This document shows, piece by piece, positions 36,527 through 44,170 of a stretch of DNA of 64,000 nt. The position numbers and the translations under genes are program-made. Each line of letters starts with the position of its first letter. Position 1 is the first letter of the stretch. This DNA comes from an uncultured bacterium (lineage in GTDB: Bacteria > Patescibacteriota > Minisyncoccia > Phycocordibacterales > CAIZLB01), in the NCBI GenBank assembly GCA_903864515.1, contig CAIPFZ010000018.1, forward strand, positions 1 through 64,000. The letters are read 5' to 3'. The notes below the pieces were generated by a model. That model worked only from the letters and a program-made list of their open reading frames with translations, searched no databases and was not told where the DNA came from.

Positions 36527-36633
36527 GTTTTTGTTTTTGATTAATTATTAAAACTTATTTGATATATTTATCATATCAATAGAAATATGCAAGTAAAACT
36601 GTGGATATTTATTAAAAAAATAAAATTATTATT

Positions 36634-37107
36634 TTAATATCGCAACAGAGCACAGCAAGCTAGGCCACAAGCTATTGCATCATATTCATCGTCCGTAGCT
36701 TTTTTATCTATCTTTAAAATCAATTGAACCATCTTTGTCATTTGTTGTTTATCACTTTTTCCGTCACCAGTAACTGCAAGTTTTATTTCCATTGGATTAA
36801 TTTCCTTAATATTTAATTTACTCTTTTTTGCGATATAAATTATAGTGCCTCTAGTCTCAGCAACTCTCATTGCTGTTTTTGTATTTTTGCTAAAGAACAA
36901 TGTTTCTATCGCTAATACAAAAGGTGAATATGTATTAATTAATTCTTCAACCTTATTTCCAATCTCCAATAATCTATCTTCAAAAGGTATTTTTGCATCT
37001 GTTTTAAAACATTCAGAGTACAAAAGAGAATCTTTTTGTCCACGCTCCTTTTCAATTATTGCAATACCTAATCTTTCATATCCAGGGTCTATTGATAGTA
37101 TTTTCAT
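36634..37107 (-). CDS. ruvC: Holliday junction resolvase RuvC
   Basis: The 157-residue protein cuts four-way DNA junctions bound by RuvAB. Catalytic residues are complete: Asp 7 (SIDPGYERLG), Glu 68 (AIETLFF), and Asp 140 and Asp 143 (DEYDAIACG). It follows ruvB by 26 bases, so they form an operon. ruvA is separate (50493-51110). Confidence 0.95.
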   Translation of the reverse strand: MKILSIDPGYERLGIAIIEKERGQKDSLLYSECFKTDAKIPFEDRLLEIGNKVEELINTYSPFVLAIETLFFSKNTKTAMRVAETRGTIIYIAKKSKLNIKEINPMEIKLAVTGDGKSDKQQMTKMVQLILKIDKKATDDEYDAIACGLACCALLRY

Positions 37108-37133
37108 TGTTAATAAATAATTATTTTTCCAAC

Positions 37134-38213
37134 TTATGCAAATTTAATTTGTTTATCTTCCGGATAGTCAATTCCTAAGTGAGCATAGCCTTGTGGCGTT
37201 ACCATTCTTCCCCTCGGTGTTCTTTCTATGAAACCAAGTTGAATTAAATATGGTTCACTAAATTCTTCAATTGTAGCTTCATCTTCTGAGAGAGAGGCGG
37301 AAATTGTTCCAAGTCCAACTGGCCCTCCGTCATACTTTTCTATAATTGTTGAAAGTATGGATCTGTCCATTGCTGTTAAACCCCTTCTGTCTATGGAAAG
37401 AAGAGATAGGGCTTCTTCCACAACCTCCTTATTCAATTGTTTTTTTAATACTTGAGAATAATCTCTACATCTCTTAAGTAGGTAGTTGGCAGTACGGGGA
37501 GTTGAACGGCTTCTTTTTGCAATCTCATCCACAGCTTCTTTGTTTATATCTAGATTTAAGATAGTAGCTGATCTTAAAACTATTTTCGATATTTCCTCCT
37601 CCGTATAGAATTCTAGACGAAACACACCACCTGAAAATCTAGATCTAAGAGGGGATGAGACCATGGCTACTCTTGTTGTTGCTGAAATTAAGGTGAAAGG
37701 AGGTAGGTCTAATTGAATAGTTCTGGCTGAAGGGCCTTTTCCTATGATGATATCTATTTGGCCCGATTCCATAGCGGGGTACAGCACCTCCTCTACAGTT
37801 TTGTTTAGACGGTGGATTTCATCAATAAACAGTATGTCTCCAGGGGAAAGGTTGGTTAAAACTGAGGCAAGGTCTCCTACGCGCTCTATAACGGGACCTG
37901 ATGTGATTTTAATCTGAGAACCAGTCTCCTTTGCTATAAGGTGGGCGAGGGTTGTCTTTCCAAGGCCTGGTGGGCCATAAAACAATAAGTGCTCAGGTGG
38001 ATGATTCCTACCCTTTGCTGCAGTAAGTAGTATTTTAAGATTGTTTTTAATCTGTTCTTGACCTATATATTCATCAAAATTGTTAGGCCTTAGCTCTTGA
38101 TCCAGGACTTTATCCCCGGTTTTTTCCAAAACCTCGTCAGTTACAGGGTTATTTAAGGAGATATCTCCTGTGTTTATATTAAAATCTTGTGTCATTTTGT
38201 TATTTTTACACAT
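37134..38213 (-). CDS. ruvB: Holliday junction branch-migration ATPase RuvB
   Basis: The 359-residue AAA+ motor has Walker A GPPGLGKT near 79-87, Walker B FIDEIHRL, sensor segment TTRVAMVSSPLRSRF, and a C-terminal winged-helix domain (GPVGLGTISASL, TPRGRMVT). It pumps DNA through RuvA at crossovers. TATACT lies 14 bases before the ATG at 38213. An internal ATG at 38195 is an alternative. It heads the ruvB-ruvC operon and is divergent from the 6S-like RNA. Confidence 0.96.
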   Translation of the reverse strand: MCKNNKMTQDFNINTGDISLNNPVTDEVLEKTGDKVLDQELRPNNFDEYIGQEQIKNNLKILLTAAKGRNHPPEHLLFYGPPGLGKTTLAHLIAKETGSQIKITSGPVIERVGDLASVLTNLSPGDILFIDEIHRLNKTVEEVLYPAMESGQIDIIIGKGPSARTIQLDLPPFTLISATTRVAMVSSPLRSRFSGGVFRLEFYTEEEISKIVLRSATILNLDINKEAVDEIAKRSRSTPRTANYLLKRCRDYSQVLKKQLNKEVVEEALSLLSIDRRGLTAMDRSILSTIIEKYDGGPVGLGTISASLSEDEATIEEFSEPYLIQLGFIERTPRGRMVTPQGYAHLGIDYPEDKQIKFA

Positions 38214-38241
38214 TTTAACTCTTAATCAGTATAATAACCGC

Positions 38242-38270
38242 TTGACATAAAAAAATAAGTATGCTACGAT
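38242..38270 (+). promoter_or_regulatory. Strong promoter upstream of the 6S-like RNA
   Basis: Perfect -35 TTGACA (38242-38247), 17-bp spacer and extended -10 TGCTACGAT (TACGAT at 38265-38270). The -10 lies inside an inverted repeat AAGTAT (38257-38262) and ATACTT (38269-38274), possibly an operator. The predicted transcript starts near 38277 and points to the 6S-like RNA. Confidence 0.7.
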
Positions 38271-38375
38271 ACTTGTGAGGGTGAAACAAGCTTGTCAGAT
38301 GATATTGACATGCTAAAATAGGTTTTTGTAATAGAAGTACAAAAAGGGATTTATCTTTGTGTTATTCTTTCGAAT

Positions 38376-38550
38376 AAAACAGCTCCTTAAATCTCTAAGC
38401 GATACAACCTTTGCGGGTCTATCGGTTTTTCTTAAAGGACGTTCTGGTGCGGGCTTTATGCCACGTTCCTGGTGCTATCCTTAAAGAACTATCGGGCTTT
38501 AGGTCTTAGGACTTAAAGCATCGCTTAGAGATTTAAAGTGCTGTTTTTTT
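38376..38550 (+). ncRNA. ssrS: Candidate 6S RNA
   Basis: The segment folds as a rod of about 175 bases. AAAACAGC pairs with GCTGTTTT (38376-38383, 38540-38547). After a 3 by 3 internal loop, a perfect 17-bp stem follows (38387-38403 with 38520-38536). A large central bubble comes next, then an inner stem (near TTCTTAAAGGA with TCCTTAAAGAA, one mismatch) capped by a GTG/CAC hairpin. A closing stem, central bubble and long apical stem are the hallmarks of 6S RNA, which mimics an open promoter and binds RNA polymerase. The T-run after it acts as terminator. Identity rests on architecture and size, not on sequence. A strong promoter lies about 100 bases upstream. Confidence 0.6.
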
Positions 38551-38736
38551 ATTATCAATTTTTACTTAAATAAATTGATAAGATAACAATACCTGCGAGG
38601 TCATTCTAAGTCAACGGAGATTTGCACAGTTTTTTGTTTTAAGATTAAATATAAAAAATGTCAAACTTTGTTGTTTTTTTGTTTATATTTTTATCTATTT
38701 GATAAATTATTTTACAATAGATATTTTGTATAAAAT

Positions 38737-40452
38737 TTATACAAGATTAGTCTCTTCCAAAACATCATCCTTTTTAAGGTCTATCACTCTCTCTAATTCA
38801 TCAAATGATGTTATTCCTTGTAAAACCTTTACTACACCATCTTGTCTCATATCCAAAAAACCCTGCTTCTTGGCTACAGATTTAATTTCTCTTTCACTTG
38901 GATTTTCTCTGACTATTTTTTCAATTGACGCATCCGTTAGTATTAATTCGTGAATTCCTATTCTGTCAAAGTATCCTGTGTTGTTACAAGACTCACAACC
39001 TACCGGCATACAGATTTCAGTTGGCTTTTGAATAAACTCTTTTCCTTCCTCCATATCTTTGATTGAATCCAAAACATCATTAACCAAATCAATTCTCTCC
39101 GTTGGTATTGGAATTCTTTTTTTACACTTTTCACACAGAACTCTAACTAGTCTTTGGGCTATAGCCGCATGAATTGCAGAGGTTAGTGTTTTTGGGTCTG
39201 CACCTAAGTCAATTAGTCTAGTAAATGTTCCAGCTGCGTTGTTGGTGTGAAGAGTTGAAAAAACGAGGTGACCAGTTAATGCGGCATTTATTGCAGTTAT
39301 TGCAGTTTCAGCGTCTCTAATTTCTCCAACCATTATAATGTCAGGGTCTTGTCTCATTGCGGATTTAAGGCCTGCTTCAAAAGTATATCCTTTAGATTCT
39401 TCAACTTGAGTTTGTACAATTCCTGGAAGGTGATATTCAACAGGGTCTTCAATTGTAATTATTTTATATTCTGGACTAGAAACTTCTCTTAAAAAGGCGT
39501 AAAGGGTTGTTGTTTTTCCAGATCCTGTTGGTCCGGTTGTTAAAATAAGGCCATTTGGTCTAGCTATTTCCTTCCTTATTGCTTCAAGGAAGCGTTTTGA
39601 CATACCAAGCTTATCCATTGTAACCATTATGGACTCTGGGTTAAGAATACGCATAACAACAGACTCTCCATATGATCCTGGAATTGTTGATGTTCTTATT
39701 TCAATATCTGTGTTCTTTACTTTTACTGTAAATCTACCATCTTGAGCGTTTGATTTAATGTTTAACTTAAGTCCAGATAATAATTTGATACGGGAAAGTG
39801 TTAATTCATAAGTCTCTTTATCAAATTCAGAGACGGTTGTTAAGACACCATCAATTCTGTATCGCAGTCTTGCTTTTAATTCACCAACTTCAATGTGAAC
39901 GTCAGAAGATTTTGTAGAGAGTGCCCCCGCCATAACAATTGAAAGCATTTTTGATACTCGGTGGGTTTTCTTCATTTCCAAAGCTTCTTTTATCCATAGA
40001 GCAATATCCTCAAGGTTTTTTGTTCTTTGAACAAGGTCCTCAATCTCTTCGTTTGAAATATCCAACGAACCCGCCTCTGTTTCAGAAGCAAAGGAAATAT
40101 CCTTATATCTCTCCCAAGCTTTTTCTAGGCTGTGAATTGATGCAATAAAAAGAGTGGGCCTGTATCCATTTCTCTCTAGGGTGTCTAAAACATCCTTAGT
40201 TTCAGGGCTTTCTGGTGAATGAACTGCAATGGATATCTTTGTTCCAACTATATCAAATATTGCAACCTTGCTTTCTTTGGCTGTTTTCTCTTCTATAAGT
40301 TTAAGTCCATCTGAATTAATGGATACTGTAGTTAGGTCAATGTAAGATATATTGTACTTTTCCGCTAGAATTTGCATTGAAGCCTCTTCTTCATCAAGAA
40401 GAAGTTTTTTCATTCTTGCGTTTTGTTTGTCTTCGTCAAAGTGGATGGTCAT
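38737..40452 (-). CDS. pilB: Type IV pilus assembly ATPase PilB (GspE family)
   Basis: The 571-residue cytoplasmic motor drives pilus extension. The N-terminal GspE domain (1-140) precedes the ATPase with Walker A GPTGSGKTT near 305, the Asp box ITIEDPVEY, Walker B DPDIIMVGEIRD and the His box HLVFSTLHTN. A zinc-binding insert shows four Cys (CEKC and CESC). All motifs are intact. TATAAA ends 8 bases before the ATG. It is separated from the pilMNO-like operon at 55617, and no pilC, pilT or pilD is in the window. Confidence 0.94.
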   Translation of the reverse strand: MTIHFDEDKQNARMKKLLLDEEEASMQILAEKYNISYIDLTTVSINSDGLKLIEEKTAKESKVAIFDIVGTKISIAVHSPESPETKDVLDTLERNGYRPTLFIASIHSLEKAWERYKDISFASETEAGSLDISNEEIEDLVQRTKNLEDIALWIKEALEMKKTHRVSKMLSIVMAGALSTKSSDVHIEVGELKARLRYRIDGVLTTVSEFDKETYELTLSRIKLLSGLKLNIKSNAQDGRFTVKVKNTDIEIRTSTIPGSYGESVVMRILNPESIMVTMDKLGMSKRFLEAIRKEIARPNGLILTTGPTGSGKTTTLYAFLREVSSPEYKIITIEDPVEYHLPGIVQTQVEESKGYTFEAGLKSAMRQDPDIIMVGEIRDAETAITAINAALTGHLVFSTLHTNNAAGTFTRLIDLGADPKTLTSAIHAAIAQRLVRVLCEKCKKRIPIPTERIDLVNDVLDSIKDMEEGKEFIQKPTEICMPVGCESCNNTGYFDRIGIHELILTDASIEKIVRENPSEREIKSVAKKQGFLDMRQDGVVKVLQGITSFDELERVIDLKKDDVLEETNLV

Positions 40453-40557
40453 GATGATATTTTATACTGTTTTTGGAGAATGCGCCATAAATAATTAAAT
40501 TGACGAACTACATTGATGGGGATACAATTAGTGTATTGTTAAAATAATATAAATATA

Positions 40558-43122
40558 ATGAACGAAAATCCTCCACAACCAACATCATCAGAAAGTCAAA
40601 CAGGTGACAACATAAAACGCAGGGGAGTTTTAAGTGAGGTGTTAGAGAAGGTGAATGACAAGGATTCTAATAATTACGATTCTGTTTCAGCTTCAGGTGT
40701 TGGGGGTGAAGAAGAAGATTATATAAAGACTGAACACACCTATGATCAACATGGTGAGGTTGGTTTAAAAAAAGGAAGTATATCAAAAACAGGAAATACA
40801 GACCCCGGTTTTGGATTGGTCCCTGGTGAATATTTATCAAAGCAAAATTCCTCTCTCAGTCTTGAAGGAAGTCATGATTTTTCTGACCCAAATGATTCTA
40901 TGCAGGATGTTGACAGTTGGACTAGAAGCTCAAGGGCTTCTGATAGATATCAAGGACAGAAGGATGGTCTATCAAACTTGAGGCATGAAATGAATCCAGA
41001 AGAAGATGAGCCTGAGGATATATATATGGATCCAAAAAATGTTTATGATCTAAAAGGAAGGAGAGTTGGAGGGAAGTTTAATACAGCTCCGCTTGATAAT
41101 GAAAGTGAAGGTGAAGGATTGTTGTCAAAGGATCATGAGGGTGATGGCGTAGAACCAGGAAGTGTCAGTGTAAAGACTGAACAAAAAATTGATGAAACAC
41201 AAGAAACTTTGGCAGATACCCCACTTCCAGTTGAGGAAAAGGAGCCTGCAAAACCTAAAAAGACAAAATCACCAGAACCAGTAATTCCTCCAGAGGAACC
41301 CCCACTTCCACCAATGCCACCTTCAACACCAGAACCAAGGGTATTTCCAGAGACGCCAGAGTCTTCAGTAGCACCAGAACCACCAAGACCACCAGAACCT
41401 CCTGTACCACCAATGCCGCCTTCATTTCCAGAGCGGGGTGATTTAACTCCACCACCACCATTCCCACAAGGAGGGTCTACCCCTCCACCTCTTCCAGAGG
41501 TTGCTCCAATGCCCGAAAGAACTCCTATGATTCCTCCATCTCTACCAAGAAATCCTGGAGCTACACCACCTCCACTTCCAAGACCTGAAGTGTCTATGCC
41601 TGAAAGAATTCCCATGAATCCTCCAGTTATTCCTGGTCCTGAAAATCCTATTCCAAATTCTAACGTACCAGAAAATGATAATTCTTTACTAGGTAAAATC
41701 AACAGGGAAAACAGACTTACAATAGAGGCTGGTAATTCCATGGATCTAGGAAGTGAGATTGGTTGGCTCAGAAGTGCTTTTAATAAGTTGAGTATAAAAA
41801 TGGGTTGGACTAAGGATATCGTTAATTATGTAAAATTAAATACAATAGACAAGGCCAGTATGGTCTTTGATACTTACGGAAATGACAGTCTGATTATAAG
41901 AAAAAAGAGAGAAATTGCTCGTCTTGATGCTGTAATACAAAGGGAAACTGATAACCCTACGGGTGAAAGAATGGCAAGAGAGAATGCTAACAAAATAGAA
42001 GAGTCTATTAGAGAGGCTGAGGCTCGCGGGGATCAAAATATGGTAAGAGCTCTAATACTGGCAAAAAATGATGTTGTTGAAAACGGGGTAAACAGAAGAG
42101 GTCATCTCCAAGCAGAAAGAAACGCTTTGAATGAACAACTTGCAAGATATAATGAAAGAAAGATTTCAATAGTTGATAACTTTATTGCAAGTACTGAAAT
42201 ACAGACAGAAAGAATTAGAACAGCAGACAGATATCATGAAAATATTGCCAACTTAAGAACTATAAACACGGAGACAAATAGAATGTTAAGTGTCATAGCT
42301 GAAACAGATAGTCAAATAATAAGTTTGAAAAAGGCATTAGCTTCAACAAGAGATAGGGTAGATAAAGCTGAAATTAATGATGCTATCAGAGCATATGAAT
42401 CACTCGCAAAACAAAGTAAGTTTAAGCTTAGTCAGTATGAATCCATTGGACATAGACTCGGTAGCTTTATAGAACTTACAGACAAGAGAACAAAAAGATT
42501 CGATGATGTAAGAGACAGGTATGTAGGAGAAAGGAATATTTCACAAACTAATATTAATAATGGTGGTGTAACAAGAGCGTTCGTGCCAGCAAGTCCAGCG
42601 GGGCCAGCTAGACCTGCACCTACACCTGCGCCAGTCTCTCCTGCTACAAGAACGGGCCCAGCTGCACCTAGACCAACTCCTCCAGCGCCTGCGTCTCCAA
42701 CACCAAGGTCTACCCTCGAGCCAACACCTACACCTTCAGCACCAGAATCAACAACCCCAGAACCTGAGCCGACACCCGATGTTGTAGAAAACCCAGAGTT
42801 GAAAAAAAGACGAACAGATAAAATCAAGGTTATAAATGATGCAGCAGAGAGGTTCCGTACGGCTTTTAGGAGTGAAAATAAGTCTGATGCAGCTGATCTT
42901 TCAACAATTCAAATGGCTAAAAATTTAGTTCCCGCATTGCGTGGATTCTTGAAGGACGGAGACTTTACTCAAGATGAAATTGAATTGTTTAAAAAAGCTG
43001 GAGAAAATATTGTTAATTTTATAGCTCAGACTGAAAAAGACGGCAATATTATTACAAACGACAATAGACAGTTTATGAAAATGGGAGGCAAGGTTTTTAA
43101 ACAAATAAAAGAAATACAATAA
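40558..43122 (+). CDS. Large polyproline and helical protein, unknown
   Basis: The 854-residue protein has no signal or membrane helix and is probably cytoplasmic. Residues 1-215 are acidic and disordered. Residues about 220-370 are proline-rich, with repeated PPxPP and PPPLP clusters like formin FH1 regions. Residues about 385-670 are an all-helical, coiled-coil-prone domain. A second Pro/Ala/Thr-rich stretch (about 678-745) follows, then a compact helical C-terminal domain (750-854). I know no described family with this order. A TATAAAT-like box directly precedes the ATG. The next gene follows after 4 bases, so a partner is likely. Confidence 0.75.
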   Translation: MNENPPQPTSSESQTGDNIKRRGVLSEVLEKVNDKDSNNYDSVSASGVGGEEEDYIKTEHTYDQHGEVGLKKGSISKTGNTDPGFGLVPGEYLSKQNSSLSLEGSHDFSDPNDSMQDVDSWTRSSRASDRYQGQKDGLSNLRHEMNPEEDEPEDIYMDPKNVYDLKGRRVGGKFNTAPLDNESEGEGLLSKDHEGDGVEPGSVSVKTEQKIDETQETLADTPLPVEEKEPAKPKKTKSPEPVIPPEEPPLPPMPPSTPEPRVFPETPESSVAPEPPRPPEPPVPPMPPSFPERGDLTPPPPFPQGGSTPPPLPEVAPMPERTPMIPPSLPRNPGATPPPLPRPEVSMPERIPMNPPVIPGPENPIPNSNVPENDNSLLGKINRENRLTIEAGNSMDLGSEIGWLRSAFNKLSIKMGWTKDIVNYVKLNTIDKASMVFDTYGNDSLIIRKKREIARLDAVIQRETDNPTGERMARENANKIEESIREAEARGDQNMVRALILAKNDVVENGVNRRGHLQAERNALNEQLARYNERKISIVDNFIASTEIQTERIRTADRYHENIANLRTINTETNRMLSVIAETDSQIISLKKALASTRDRVDKAEINDAIRAYESLAKQSKFKLSQYESIGHRLGSFIELTDKRTKRFDDVRDRYVGERNISQTNINNGGVTRAFVPASPAGPARPAPTPAPVSPATRTGPAAPRPTPPAPASPTPRSTLEPTPTPSAPESTTPEPEPTPDVVENPELKKRRTDKIKVINDAAERFRTAFRSENKSDAADLSTIQMAKNLVPALRGFLKDGDFTQDEIELFKKAGENIVNFIAQTEKDGNIITNDNRQFMKMGGKVFKQIKEIQ

Positions 43123-43126
43123 AAAA

Positions 43127-43441
43127 ATGAATTCAACACTCAACAACAATTCAAATCCGCTAACAGCTGATGAAATAAGTAAGCTTCACGGGGAAGAACT
43201 TAAGCAGGCTTTGGCTCAAAAACTACAAGGATACAAAGATGGTATTGCAGAGATTGATGCTTCACTTAAGGATATTTGCGAAAAAGTGGAAGCTATGCCA
43301 GATGTTGATAAGGCTAAAGCAAAAGCAGAAGATGATGCAGCGATAGCTGAAATTGAGAAACAATTGGATACTGATTTAAATGATGCAATTCTTGAACTTG
43401 GTACCTCAGATGAGATTTTGAGCGATATTAAAGAAGAATAA
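43127..43441 (+). CDS. Small coiled-coil protein downstream of the polyproline gene
   Basis: The 104-residue protein starts 4 bases after the preceding stop. It is acidic and almost entirely helical, with Ala/Glu/Lys heptad-like stretches from 25 to 95. No signal or motif. It could bind the helical part of its neighbour, which is inference from co-transcription and shape. Confidence 0.65.
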   Translation: MNSTLNNNSNPLTADEISKLHGEELKQALAQKLQGYKDGIAEIDASLKDICEKVEAMPDVDKAKAKAEDDAAIAEIEKQLDTDLNDAILELGTSDEILSDIKEE

Positions 43442-43476
43442 CTTTCATTCTCAGTCAGGTACAATATGTCTATTGC

Positions 43477-43506
43477 AAAACAAGGCCTAAAAACCTTGTT
43501 TTGTTT
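43477..43506 (+). terminator. Terminator after the polyproline operon
   Basis: AAAACAAGG (43477-43485) pairs with CCTTGTTTT (43494-43502), followed by GTTTTTG. Confidence 0.8.
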
Positions 43507-43557
43507 TTGTTAAATAAAGTATATAATACGAATATTATCTAAATTCAGAAAATATCA

Positions 43558-44100
43558 ATGTATAAGAAAACATCATACTCCCTTGAAGATACTAAAAAAT
43601 TTGCAGAGTTTGTTTTAGATCAGGTTCTAAAAGAAAGAAAAGAAAAGATGAATTCAGAAGAGTCTTTGTTGGCCTTGGTTCTAGTACTAAAAGGAGATCT
43701 TGGTTCTGGAAAAACAGCGTTCACAAAATTTATAGGAGAATTATTGGGTGTTTCAGAGGAAGTAACTAGTCCAACGTTTTCTATAGAAAAAAGATATAAA
43801 ACATCAATTGAAAACAGGGAGAAGTTTGGAATTGAAACTTTGATTCACATAGATGCGTTTAGATTGGAATCAGGGAATGAAATATTAGCTATCGATTTTG
43901 AAGAAACTCTAAAAGACCCAAAAAACCTAATCTGCTTTGAGTGGCCAGAAATGGTTTCTGATATCGGTATTCTCCCACAAGATGCGCCTATTATTGAGTT
44001 TGAATTTGTCGATGAAAACACAAGAAACATGTTTTTTAGTCCATCCATAAACACAGTGGAATTGATAGATAGGGATAGTACAACTGAGGTTGAGGAATAA
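43558..44100 (+). CDS. tsaE: tRNA threonylcarbamoyladenosine ATPase TsaE
   Basis: TsaE is the ATPase partner needed for the t6A modification at position 37 of ANN-decoding tRNAs. The protein has 180 residues. Walker A is GDLGSGKT near 52, followed by the family segment SPTFSIEKRY, IHIDAFRLES and the switch-like ICFEWPEM. The C-terminal 30 residues are an acidic extension. TATAAT lies about 30 bases before the ATG, a longer leader than usual here. TsaB and TsaD are not in the window. Confidence 0.93.
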   Translation: MYKKTSYSLEDTKKFAEFVLDQVLKERKEKMNSEESLLALVLVLKGDLGSGKTAFTKFIGELLGVSEEVTSPTFSIEKRYKTSIENREKFGIETLIHIDAFRLESGNEILAIDFEETLKDPKNLICFEWPEMVSDIGILPQDAPIIEFEFVDENTRNMFFSPSINTVELIDRDSTTEVEE

Positions 44101-44132
44101 TAAATCAACACTTAAATTAGGTTTGTATAAGG

Positions 44133-44161
44133 TTCAACCCTCACTCTAAATGGGGTATAAT
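44133..44161 (+). promoter_or_regulatory. Promoter inside the upstream start of polA
   Basis: TTCAAC (44133-44138) and a perfect TATAAT (44156-44161) are 17 bp apart. The -10 box overlaps the ATG-initiated codons at 44150, which favours the in-frame GTG at 44171. Confidence 0.5.
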
Positions 44162-44170
44162 GTGTTTGAA

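Noticed and set aside
41133..41741. A 202-residue Gly/Ser-rich minus-strand frame
   Set aside because: It is the mirror of the proline-rich codons (CCA/CCT) of the plus-strand gene and has no start signal of its own.
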